A program made the position numbers and the translations under genes. A stretch of DNA of 64,000 bases, from contig OY987232.1 of the NCBI GenBank assembly GCA_963920705.1, positions 11,843,726 through 11,907,725 on the forward strand, in the 5' to 3' direction. The notes below the pieces were generated by a model, which made no database searches, was not told where the DNA came from, and was given only the letters and a program-made list of their open reading frames with translations. Positions 45,348 through 59,000 of the stretch are shown piece after piece (within the stretch, counting starts at the first letter, position 1; each line of letters begins with the position of its first letter). Origin of the DNA: Odiellus spinosus. Its lineage: Eukaryota; Arthropoda; Arachnida; Opiliones; Phalangiidae.

Positions 45348-47808
45348 GGGGGTGTGTTTATCGTTCTTTCATTTTTACAGGGGGTGTGATTATCGTTCGT
45401 TCATTTTTACAGGGGGTGTGTTTATCGTTCGTTCATTTTTACAGGGGGTGTGTTTATCGTTCCTTCATTTTTACAGGGGGTGTGTTTATCGTTCGTTCAT
45501 TTTTACAGGGGGTGTTTTTATCGTTCGTTCATTTTTACAGGGGGTGTGTTTATCGTTCGTTCATTTTTACAGGGGTGTGTTTATCGTTCGTTCATTTTTA
45601 CAGGGGGTGTGTTTATCGTTCGTTCACTTTTACAGGGGGGTATATTTATCGTTCGTTCATTTTTACAGGGGTATATTTATCGTTCGTTCATTTTTACAGG
45701 GGTATATTTATCGTTCGTTCATTTTTACAGGGGGGTGTATTTATCGTTCGTTCATTTTTACAGGGGGTGTATTTATCGTTCGTTCATTTTTACAGGGGGT
45801 GTATTTATCGTTCGTTCATTTTACAGGGGTGTATTTATCGTTCGTTCATTTTTACAGGGGGTGTATTTATCGTTCGTTCATTTTTACAGGGGGTGTATTT
45901 ATCGTTCGTTCACTTTTACAGGGGGGTATATTTATCGTTCGTTCATTTTTACAGGGGTATATTTATCGTTTGTTCATTTTTACAGGGGGTGTATTTATCG
46001 TTCGTTCATTTTTACAGGGGGTGTATTTATCGTTCGTTCATTTTTACAGGGGGTGTATTTATCGTTCGTTCATTTTACAGGGGTGTATTTATCGTTCGTT
46101 CATTTTTACAGGGGGTGTATTTATCGTTCGTTCATTCTTACAGGGGGTGTATTTATCGTTCGTTCACTTTTACAGGGGGTGTACGTATCGCTCGTTCATT
46201 TATACAGGGGGGTGTACGTATCGTTCGTTCACTTTTACAGGGGGTGTACGTATCGTTCGTTCATTTTTACAGGGGGTGTACGTATCGTTCGTTCATTTTT
46301 ACAGGGGGTGTACGTATCGTTCTTTCACTTTTACAGGGGGTGTACGTATCGTTCTTTCACTTTTACAGGGGGTGTACGTATCGTTCGTTCACTTTTACAG
46401 GGGGTGTATGAATCGTTCGTTCACTTTTACAGGGGGTGTATGTATCGTTCGTTCACTTTTCCAGGGGGTGTATTTATCGTTCGTTCATTTTTACAGGGGG
46501 TGTATTTATCATTCGTTCATTTTTACAGGGGGTGTATTTATTGTTCGTTCACTTTTACAGGGGGTGTATGTATCGCTCGTTCATTTTTACAGGGGGTGTA
46601 CGTATCGCTCGTTCATTTTTACAGGGGGTGTACGTATCGTTCGTTCACTTTTACAGGGGGTGTATGTATCGTTCGTTCACTTTTACAGGGGGTGTATTTA
46701 TCGTTCGTTCATTTTTACAGGGGGTGTATTTATCGTTCGTTCATTTTTACAGGGGGTGTATTTATCGTTCGTTCATTTTTACAGGGGGTGTATTTATCGT
46801 TCGTTCATTTTACAGGGGTGTATTTATCGTTCGTTCATTTTTACAGGGGGTGTATTTATCGTTCGTTCATTCTTACAGGGGGTGTATTTATCGTTCGTTC
46901 ACTTTTACAGGGGGTGTACGTATCGCTCGTTCATTTATACAGGGGGGTGTACGTATCGTTCGTTCACTTTTGCAGGGGGTGTACGTATCGTTCGTTCATT
47001 TTTACAGGGGTGTACGTATCGTTCGTTCATTTTTACAGGGGGTGTACGTATCGTTCTTTCACTTTTACAGGGGATGTACGTATCGTTCGTTCACTTTTAC
47101 AGGGGGTGTATGAATCGTTCGTTCACTTTTACAGGGGGTGTATGTATCGTTCGTTCACTTTTCCAGGGGGTGTATTTATCGTTCGTTCATTTTTACAGGG
47201 GGTGTATTTATCGTTCGTTCATTTTTACAGGGGGTGTATTTATCGTTCGTTCATTTTTACAGGGGGTGTATTTATTGTTCGTTCACTTTTACAGGGGGTG
47301 TATGTATCGCTCGTTCATTTTTACAGGGGGTGTACGTATCGCTCGTTCATTTTTACAGGGGGTGTACGTATCGTTCGTTCACTTTTACAGGGGGTGTATG
47401 TATCGTTCGTTCACTTTTACAGGGGGTGTATTTATCGTTCGTTCATTTTTACAGGGGGTGTATTTATCGTTCGTTCATTTTTACAGGGGGTGTATTTATC
47501 GTTCGTTCATTTTTACAGGGGGTGTATTTATCGTTCGTTCATTTTTACAGGGGGTGTATTTATTGTTCGTTCACTTTTACAGGGGGTGTATGTATCGCTC
47601 GTTCATTTTTACAGGGGGTGTACGTATCGCTCGTTCATTTTTACAGGGGGTGTACGTATCGCTCGTTCATTTTTACAGGGGGTGTACGTATCGTTCGTTC
47701 ACTTTTACAGGGGGTGTACGTATCGTTCGTTCATTTTACAGGGGGTGTATGTATCGTTCGCTCATTTTTACAGGGGGTGTATGTATCGTTCGTTCATTTT
47801 TACAGGGG
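45348..47808 (+). repeat. 32-bp satellite, block 3 (plus orientation)
   Basis: About 77 units. The centre against block 2 is TTTATTA at 45341-45347, followed by units with GTGTGTTTATCG instead of GTGTATTTATCG. It contains sub-repeats with TACGTATCG, CTCGTTCATTTATAC and TATGTATCG variants. Long frames (up to 819 codons) are repeat products. Confidence 0.96.
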
Positions 47809-50800
47809 TAATAAATACACCCCCTGTAAAAAAAAATAATAAATACACCCCCTGTAAAAAATAAATAATAAATACACCCCCTGTAAAAAATAAATAATAA
47901 ATACACCCCCTGTAAAAAATAAATAATAAATACACCCCTGTAAAAAATAAATAATAAATACACCCCCTGTAAAAAATATATAATAAATACACCCCCTGAA
48001 AAAAAAATAATAAATACATCCCCCTGTAAAAAAAATTATTAAATACATCCCCTGTAAAAAAATAAATATTAAATACACCCCATGTAAAAAAAAAAAAAAA
48101 TAATAAATACACCCCCTGTAAAAAAAATAAGTAATAAAAACACCCCCTGTAAAAAAATAAATAATAAATACACCCCCTGTAAAAAGGAACGAACGATAAA
48201 TACACCCCCTGTAAAAAGGAACGAACGATAAATACACCCCCTGTAAAAAGGAACGAACGATAAATACACCCCCTGTAAAAAGGAACGAACGATAAATACA
48301 CCCCCTGTAAAAAGGGACGAACGATAAATACACCCCCTGTAAAAAGGAACGAACGATACATACACCCCCTGTAAAAATGAACGAACGATAAATACACCCC
48401 CTGTAAGAATGAACGAACGATAAATACACCCCCTGTAAAAATGAACGAACGATAAACACACCCCCTGTAAAAATGAACGAACGATAAATACACCTCCTGT
48501 ATAAATGAACGAGCGATACGTACACCCCCTGTAAAAGTGAACGAACGATAAATACACCCCCTGTAAGAATGAACGAACGATAAATACACCCCCTGTAAAA
48601 ATGAACGAACGATAAATACACCCCCTGTAAAAATGAACGAACGATAAATACACCCCCTGTATAAATGAACGAGCGATACGTACACCCCCTGTATAAGTGA
48701 ACGAACGATAAATACACCCCCTGTAAAAATGAACGAACGATAAATACACCCCCTGTAAAAATGAACGAACGATAAATACACCCCCTGTAAAAATGAACGA
48801 ACGATAAATACACCCCCTGTAAAAATGAACGAACGATAAATACACCCCTGTAAAAATGAACGAACGATAAATACACCCCCTGTAAAAATGAACGAACGAT
48901 AAATACACCCCATGTAAAAATGAACGAACGATAAATACACCCCCTGTAAAAATGAACGAACGATAAACACACCCCCTGTAAAAATGAAGGAACGATAAAC
49001 ACACCCCCTGTAAAAATGAACGAAAGGTAAATATACCCCTGTAAAAATGAACGAAAGGTAAATATACCCCTGTAAAAATGAACGAACGATAAATATACCC
49101 CCTGTATAAATGAACGAGCGATACGTACACCCCCTGTAAAAGTGAACGAACGATAAATACACCCCCTGTAAGAATGAACGAACGATAAATATACCCCTGT
49201 AAAAATGAACGAACGATAAATATACACCCTGCAAAAGTGAACGAACGATAAATACACCCCCTGTAAAAATGAACGAACGATAAATACACCCCCTGTAAAA
49301 ATGAACGAACGATACGTACACCCCCTGTAAAAGTGAACGAACGATACGTACACCCCCTGTATAAATGAACGAGCGATACGTACACCCCCTGTAAAAGTGA
49401 ACGAACGATAAATACACCCCCTGTAAGAATGAACGAACGATAAATATACCCCTGTAAAAATGAACGAACGATAAATATACACCCTGCAAAAGTGAACGAA
49501 CGATAAATACACCCCCTGTAAAATGAACGAACGATACATACACCCCCTGTAAAAGTAAACGAACGATACGTACACCCCATGTAAAAGTGAACGAACGATA
49601 CGTACACCCCCTGTAAAAGTGAACGAACGATACGTACACCCCCTGTAAAAATGAACGAGCGATACGTACACCCCCTGTAAAAATGAACTAGCGATCCGTA
49701 CACCCCCTGTAAAAATGAACGAACGATAAATACACCCCTTGTAAAAATGAACGAACGATAAATACACCCCCTGTAAAAAATGAACGAACGATAAATACAT
49801 CCCCTGTAAAAATGAACGAACGATAAATACACCCCCTGTAAAAATGAACGAACGATAAATACACCCCCTGTAAAAGTGAACGAACGATAAATACATCCCC
49901 TGTAAAAATGAACGAACGATAAATACACCCCCTGTAAAAATGAACGAACGATAAATACACCCCCTGTAACAAATGAACGAACGATAAATACACCCCCTGT
50001 AAAAATGAACGAACGATAAATACACCCCCTGTAAAAATGAACGAACGATAAATACACGCCCTGTAAAAATGAACGAACGATAAATACACCCCCTGTAAAA
50101 ATGAACGAACGATAAATACACCCCCTGTAAAAATGAACGAACGATAAATACACCCCCTGTAAAAATGAACGAACGATAAATACACCCCCTGTAAAAATGA
50201 ACGAACGATAAATACACCCCCTGTAAAATGAACGAACGATAAATACACCCCCTGTAAAAATGAACGAACGATAAATACACCCCCTCTAAAAATGAACGAA
50301 CGATAAATACACCCCCTGTAACAATGAACGAATGATAAATATACCCCTGCAAAAATGAACGAACGATAAATATACCCCCTGTAAAAGTGAACGAACGATA
50401 AATACACCCCCTGTAAAAATGAACGAACGATAAATACACCCCCTGTAAAAATGAACGAACGATAAATACACCCCCTGTAAAAATGAACGAATGATACGTA
50501 CACCCCCTGTAAAAGTGAACGAACGATACGTACACCCCCTGTATAAATGAACGAGCGATACGTACACCCCCTGTAAAAGTGAACGAACGATAAATACACC
50601 CCCTGTAAAAATGAACGAACGAACGATAAATACACCCCCTGTAAAAATGAACGAATGATAAATACACCCCCTGTAAAATGAACGAACGATAAATACACCC
50701 CCTGTAAAAATGAACGAACGATAAATACACCCCCTGTAAAAATGAACGAACGATAAATACATCCCTGTAAAAATGAACGAACGATAAATACACCCCCTGT

Positions 50801-51206
50801 AAAAATGAACGAACGATAAATACACCCCCTGTAAAAATGAACGAACGATAAATACACCCCCTGTAAAAATGAAAGAACGATAAATACACCCCTGTAAAAA
50901 TGAACGAACGATAAATACACCCCCTGTAAAAATGAACGAACGATAAATATACCCCCTGTAAAAGTGAACGAACGATAAATACACCCCCTGTAAAAATGAA
51001 CGAACGATAAATACACCCCCTGTAAAAATGAACGAATGATAAATACACCCCCTGAAAAAATGAACGAACGATAAATACACCCCCTGTAAAAATGAACGAA
51101 CGATAAATACACCCCCTGTAAAAATGAACGAACGATAAATACACCCCCTGTAAAATGAATGAACAATAAATACACCCCCTGTAAAAATGAACGAACGATA
51201 AATACA
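47809..51206 (-). repeat. 32-bp satellite, block 4 (minus orientation)
   Basis: About 106 units. It begins with the AT-rich subfamily (47815-48175). From about 49520 onward it repeats the unit order of block 2 (43461 onward) with few differences. Confidence 0.96.
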
Positions 51207-51213
51207 TTTATTA

Positions 51214-53069
51214 GGGGGTGTGTTTATCGTTCTTTCATTTTTACAGGGGGTGTGATTATCGTTCGTTCATTTTTACAGGGGGTGTGTTTATCGTTCGTTC
51301 ATTTTTACAGGGGGTGTGTTTATCGTTCCTTCATTTTTACAGGGGGTGTGTTTATCGTTCGTTCATTTTTACAGGGGGTGTTTTTATCGTTCGTTCATTT
51401 TTACAGGGGGTGTGTTTATCGTTCGTTCATTTTTACAGTGGGTGTGTTTATCGTTCGTTCATTTTTACAGGGGGTGTGTTTATCGTTCGTTCACTTTTAC
51501 AGGGGGGTATATTTATCGTTCTTTCATTTTTACAGGGGGTGTATTTATCGTTCGTTCATTTTTACAGGGGGTGTATTTATCGTTCGTTCATTTTTACAGG
51601 GGGTGTATTTATCGTTCGTTCATTTTACAGGGGTGTATTTATCGTTCGTTCATTTTTACAGGGGGTGTATTTATCGTTCGTTCATTTTTACAGGGGGTGT
51701 ATTTATCGTTCGTTCACTTTTACAGGGGGGTATATTTATCGTTCGTTCATTTTTACAGGGGTATATTTATCGTTTGTTCATTTTTACAGGGGGTGTATTT
51801 ATCGTTCGTTCACTTTTACAGGGGGTGTATGTATCGCTCGTTCATTTTTACAGGGGGTGTACGTATCGCTCGTTCATTTTTACAGGGGGTGTACGTATCG
51901 TTCGTTCACTTTTACAGGGGGTGTATGTATCGTTCGTTCACTTTTACAGAGGGTGTATTTATCGTTCGTTCATTTTTACAGGGGGTGTATTTATCGTTCG
52001 TTCATTTTTACAGGGGGTGTATTTATCGTTCGTTCATTTTTACAGGGGGTGTATTTATCGTTCGTTCATTTTACAGGGGTGTATTTATCGTTCGTTCATT
52101 TTTACAGGGGGTGTATTTATCGTTCGTTCATTCTTACAGGGGGTGTATTTATCGTTCGTTCACTTTTACAGGGGGTGTACGTATCGCTCGTTCATTTATA
52201 CAGGGGGGTGTACGTATCGTTCGTTCACTTTTGCAGGGGGTGTACGTATCGTTCGTTCATTTTTACAGGGGTGTACGTATCGTTCGTTCATTTTTACAGG
52301 GGGTGTACGTATCGTTCTTTCACTTTTACAGGGGATGTACGTATCGTTCGTTCACTTTTACAGGGGGTGTATGAATCGTTCGTTCACTTTTACAGGGGGT
52401 GTATGTATCGTTCGTTCACTTTTCCAGGGGGTGTATTTATCGTTCGTTCATTTTTACAGGGGGTGTATTTATCGTTCGTTCATTTTTACAGGGGGTGTAT
52501 TTATCGTTCGTTCATTTTTACAGGGGGTGTATTTATTGTTCGTTCACTTTTACAGGGGGTGTATGTATCGCTCGTTCATTTTTACAGGGGGTGTACGTAT
52601 CGCTCGTTCATTTTTACAGGGGGTGTACGTATCGTTCGTTCACTTTTACAGGGGGTGTATGTATCGTTCGTTCACTTTTACAGGGGGTGTATTTATCGTT
52701 CGTTCATTTTTACAGGGGGTGTATTTATCGTTCGTTCATTTTTACAGGGGGTGTATTTATCGTTCGTTCATTTTTACAGGGGGTGTATTTATCGTTCGTT
52801 CATTTTTACAGGGGGTGTATTTATTGTTCGTTCACTTTTACAGGGGGTGTATGTATCGCTCGTTCATTTTTACAGGGGGTGTACGTATCGCTCGTTCATT
52901 TTTACAGGGGGTGTACGTATCGCTCGTTCATTTTTACAGGGGGTGTACGTATCGTTCGTTCACTTTTACAGGGGGTGTACGTATCTTTCGTTCATTTTAC
53001 AGGGGGTGTATGTATCGTTCGCTCATTTTTACAGGGGATGTATGTATCGTTCGTTCATTTTTACAGGGG
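51214..53069 (+). repeat. 32-bp satellite, block 5 (plus orientation)
   Basis: About 58 units with a centre TTTATTA (51207-51213), the same as that at 45341-45347, and the same GTGTGTTTATCG start. It repeats block 3 with some sub-blocks missing. Its end, TTTACAGGGGTAATAAATAC, equals that of block 3. Confidence 0.96.
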
Positions 53070-56000
53070 TAATAAATACACCCCCTGTAAAAAAAAATAA
53101 TAAATACACCCCCTGTAAAAAATAAATAATAAATACACCCCCTGTAAAAAATAAATAATAAATACACCCCCTGTAAAAAATAAATAATAAATACACCCCC
53201 TGTAAAAAATAAATAATAAATACACCCCCTGTAAAAAATATATAATAAATACACCCCCTGAAAAAAAAATAATAAATACATCCCCCTGTAAAAAAAATTA
53301 TTAAATACATCCCCTGTAAAAAAATAAATATTAAATACACCCCCTGTAAAAAAAAAATAAATAATAAATACACCCCCTGTAAAAAAAATAAGTAATAAAA
53401 ACACCCCCTGTAAAAAAATAAATAATAAATACACCCCCTGTAAAAAGGAACGAACGATAAATACACCCCCTGTAAAAAGGAACGAACGATAAATACACCC
53501 CCTGTAAAAAGGAACGAACGATAAATACACCCCCTGTAAAAAGGAACGAACGATAAATACACCCCCTGTAAAAAGGGACGAACGATAAATACACCCCCTG
53601 TAAAAAGGAACGAACGATACATACACCCCCTGTAAAAATGAACGAACGATAAATACACCCCCTGTAAGAATGAACGAACGATAAATACACCCCCTGTAAA
53701 AATGAACGAACGATAAACACACCCCCTGTAAAAATGAACGAACGATAAATACACCTCCTGTATAAATGAACGAGCGATACGTACACCCCCTGTAAGAATG
53801 AACGAACGATAAATACACCCCCTGTAAAAATGAACGAACGATAAATACACCCCCTGTAAAAATGAACGAACGATAAATACACCCCCTGTATAAATGAACG
53901 AGCGATACGTACACCCCCTGTATAAGTGAACGAACGATAAATACACCCCCTGTAAAAATGAACGAACGATAAATACACCCCCTGTAAAAATGAACGAACG
54001 ATAAATACACCCCCTGTAAAAATGAACGAACGATAAATACACCCCCTGTAAAAATGAACGAACGATAAATACACCACTGTAAAAATGAACGAACGATAAA
54101 TACACCCCCTGTAAAAATGAACGAACGATAAATACACCCCATGTAAAAATGAACGAACGATAAATACACCCCCTGTAAAAATGAACGAACGATAAATACA
54201 CCCCCTGTAAAAATGAACGAAAGGTAAATATACCCCTGTAAAAATGAACGAAAGGTAAATATACCCCTGTAAAAATGAACGAACGATAAATATACCCCCT
54301 GTATAAATGAACGAGCGATACGTACACCCCCTGTAAAAGTGAACGAACGATAAATACACCCCCTGTAAGAATGAACGAACGATAAATATACCCCTGTAAA
54401 AATGAACGAACGATAAATATACACCCTGCAAAAGTGAACGAACGATAAATACACCCCCTGTAAAAATGAACGAACGATAAATACACCCCCTGTAAAAATG
54501 AACGAACGATACGTACACCCCCTGTAAAAGTGAACGAACGATACGTACACCCCCTGTATAAATGAACGAGCGATACGTACACCCGATGTAAAAATGAACG
54601 AACGATAAATACACCCCCTGTAAAAATGAACGAACGATAAATACACCCCCTGTAAAAATGAACGAACGATACGTACACCCGATGTAAAAATGAACGAACG
54701 ATAAACACACCCCCTGTAAAAATGAACGAACGATAATCACACCCCCTGTAAAAATGTACGAACGATAAATACACCCCCTGTAAAAATTAACGAACGATAA
54801 ATACACCCCCTGTAAAAATGAACGAACGATAAGTACACCCCCTGTAAAAATGAACGAACGATACGTACACCCCTGTAAAAGTGAACGAACGATACGTACA
54901 CCCCCTGTATAAATGAACGAGCGATACGTACACCCCATGTAAAAATGAACGAACGATAAATACACCCCCTGTAAAAATGAACGAACGATAAATACACCCC
55001 CTGTAAAAATGAACGAACGATAAACACACCCCCTGTAAAAATGAACGAACGATAAACACACCCCCTGTAAAAATGAACGAACGATAATCACACCCCCTGT
55101 AAAAATGAACGAACGATAAATACACCCCCTGTAAAAATTAACGAACGATAAATACACCCCCTGTAAAAATGAACGAACGATAAATACACCCCCTGTAAAA
55201 ATGAACGAACGATAAATACACCCTCTGTAAAAATGAACGAACGATAAATACACCCCCTGTAAAAATGAACGAACGATAAACACACCCCCTGTAAAAATGA
55301 ACGAACGATAAACACACCCCTGTAAAAATGAACGAACGATAAACACACCCCCTGTAAAAATGAACGAACGATATATACACCCCCTGTAAAAATGAACGAA
55401 CGATAAACACACCCCCTGTAAAAATGAACGAGCGATACGTACACCCCCTGTAAAAGTGAACGAACGATAAATACACCCCCTGTAAGAATGAACGAACGAT
55501 AAATACACCCCCTGTAAGAATGAACGAACGATAAATACACCCCCTGTAAAAATGAACGAACGATAAACACACCCCCTGTAAAAATGAACGAACGATAAAT
55601 ACACCCCCTGTAAAAATGAACGAACGATAAATACACCCCCTGTAAAAATGAACGAACGATAAACACACCCCCTGTAAAAATGAACGAACGATAAATACAC
55701 CCCCTGTATAAATGAACGAGCGATACGTACACCCCCTGTAAAAATGAACGAACGATACGTACACCCCCTGTAAAAGTGAACGAACGATACGTACACCCCC
55801 TGTATAAATGAACGAGCGATACGTACACCCCATGTAAAAATGAACGAACGATAAATACACCCCCTGTAAAAATGAACGAACGATAAATACACCCCCTGTA
55901 AAAATGAACGAACGATAAACACACCCCCTGTAAAAATGAACGAACGATAATCACACCCCCTGTAAAAATGAACGAACGATAAATACACCCCCTGTAAAAA

Positions 56001-59000
56001 TTAACGAACGATAAATACACCCCCTGTAAAAATGAACGAACGATAAATACACCCCCTGTAAAAATGAACGAACGATAAATACACCCTCTGTAAAAATGAA
56101 CGAACGATAAATACACCCCCTGTAAAAATGAACGAACGATAAACACACCCCCTGTAAAAATGAACGAACGATAAACACACCCCTGTAAAAATGAACGAAC
56201 GATAAACACACCCCCTGTAAAAATGAACGAACGATATATACAACCCCTGTAAAAATGAACGAACGATAAACACACCCCCTGTAAAAATGAACGAGCGATA
56301 CGTACACCCCCTGTAAAAGTGAACGAACGATAAATACACCCCCTGTAAGAATGAACGAACGATAAATACACCCCCTGTAAGAATGAACGAACGATAAATA
56401 CACCCCCTGTAAAAATGAACGAACGATAAACACACCCCCTGTAAAAATGAACGAACGATAAATACACCCCCTGTAAAAATGAACGAACGATAAATACACC
56501 CCCTGTAAAAATGAACGAACGATAAACACACCCCCTGTAAAAATGAACGAACGATAAATACACCCCCTGTATAAATGAACGAGCGATACGTACACCCCCT
56601 GTAAAAGTGAACGAACGATAAATACACCCCCTGTATGAATGAACGAACGATAAATACACCCCCTGTAAAAATGAACGAACGATAAACACACCCCCTGTAA
56701 AAATGAACGAACGATAAATACACCCCCTGCATAAATGAACGAGCGATACGTACACCCCTGTAAAAGTGAACGAACGATAAATGCACCCGCTGTAAAAATG
56801 AACGAACGATAAACACACCCCTGTAAAAATGAACGAACGATAAATACACCCCCTGTATAAATGAACGAGCGATACGTACAACCCCTGTAAAAGTGAACGA
56901 ACGATAAATACACCCCCTGTAAGAATGAACGAACGATAAATACACCCCCTCTAAAAATGAACGAACGATAAACACACCCCCTGTAAAAATGAACGAACGA
57001 TAAATACACCCCCTGCATAAATGAACGAGCGATACGTACACCCCTGTAAAAGTGAACGAACGATAAATGCACCCCTTGTAAAAATGAACGAACGATAAAC
57101 ACACCCCTGTAAAAATGAACGAACGATAAATACACCCCCTGTATAAATGAACGAGCGATACGTACACCCCCTGTAAAAGTGAACGAACGATAAATACACC
57201 CCCTGTAAGAATGAACGAACGATAAATACACCCCCTGTAAAAATGAGCGAACGATAAATACACCCCCTGTATAAATGAACGAGCGATACGTACACCCCCT
57301 GTAAAAGTGAACGAACGATAAATACACCCCCTGTAAAAATGAACGAACGATAAATACACCCTCTGTAAAAATGAACGAACGATAAATACACCCCCTGTAA
57401 AAATGAACGAACGATAAATACACCCTATGTAAAAATGAACGAACGATAAATACACCCCCTGTAAAAATGAACGAACGATAAATACACCCCCTGTAAAAAT
57501 GAACGAACGATAAATCCACCCCTGTAAAAATGAACGAACGATAAATACACCCCCTGTAAAAATGAACGAACGATAAATACACCCCCTGTAAAAATGAACG
57601 AACGATAAATACACTCCCTGTAAAAATGAACGAGCGATAAATACACCCCCTGTAAAAATGAACGAACGATAAATACACCCCCTGTAAAAATGAACGAACG
57701 ATAAACACACCCCCTGTAAAAATGAACGAACGATAAACACACCCCTGTAAAAATGAACGAACGATAAACACACCCCCTGTAAAAATGAACGAACGATATA
57801 TACACCCCCTGTAAAAATGAACGAACGATAAACACACCCCCTGTAAAAATGAACGAACGATAAATACACCCCCTGTAAAAATGAACGAACGATAAACACA
57901 CCCCCTGTAAAAATGAACGAACGATAAACACACCCCTGTAAAAATAAACGAACGATAAATACACCCCCTGTATAAATGAACGAGCGATACGTACACCCCC
58001 TGTAAAAGTGAACGAACGATAAATACACCCCCTGTAAGAATAAACGAACTATAAATACACCCCCTGTAAAAATGAACGAACGATAAACACACCCCCTGTA
58101 AAAATGAACGAACGATAAATACACCCCCTGTATAAATGAACGAGCGATACGTACACCCCGTGTAAAAGTGAACGAACGATAAATACACCCCCTGTAAAAA
58201 TGAACGAACGATAAATACACCCCCTGTAAAAATGAACGAACGATAAATACACCCCCTGTAAAAATGAACGAACGATAAATACACCCCCTGTAAAAATGAA
58301 CGAACGATAAATACACCCCCTGTAAAAATGAACGAACGATAAATACACCCCTGTAAAAATGAACGAACGATAAATACACCCCCTGTAAAAATGAACGAAC
58401 GATAAATACACCCCGTGTAAAAATGAACGAACGATAAATATACCCCTGTAAAAATGAACGAACGATAAATATACCCCTGTATAAATGAACGAGCGATACG
58501 TACACCCCCTGTAAAAGTGAACGAACGATAAATACACCCCCTGTAAGAATGAACGAACGATAAATATACCCCTGTAAAAATGAACGAACGATAAATATAC
58601 CCCCTGTAAAAGTGTACGAACGATAAATACACCCCCTGTAAAAATGAACGAACGATAAATACACCCCCTGTAAAAATGAACGAGCGATAAATACACCCCC
58701 TGTAAAAATGAACGAACGATAAATACACCCCCTGTAAAAATGAACGAACGATAAACACACAACCTGTATAAATGAACGAGCGATACGTACACCCCCTGTA
58801 AAAGTGAACGAACGATAAATACACCCCCTGTAAAAATGAACGAACGATAAATACACCCCCTGTAAAAATGAACGAACGATAAATACACCCCCTGTAAAAA
58901 TGAACGAACGATAAATACACCCCTGTAAAAATGAACGAACAATAAATACACCCCCTGTAAAAATGAACGAACGATAAATACATCCCCTGTAAAAATGAAC

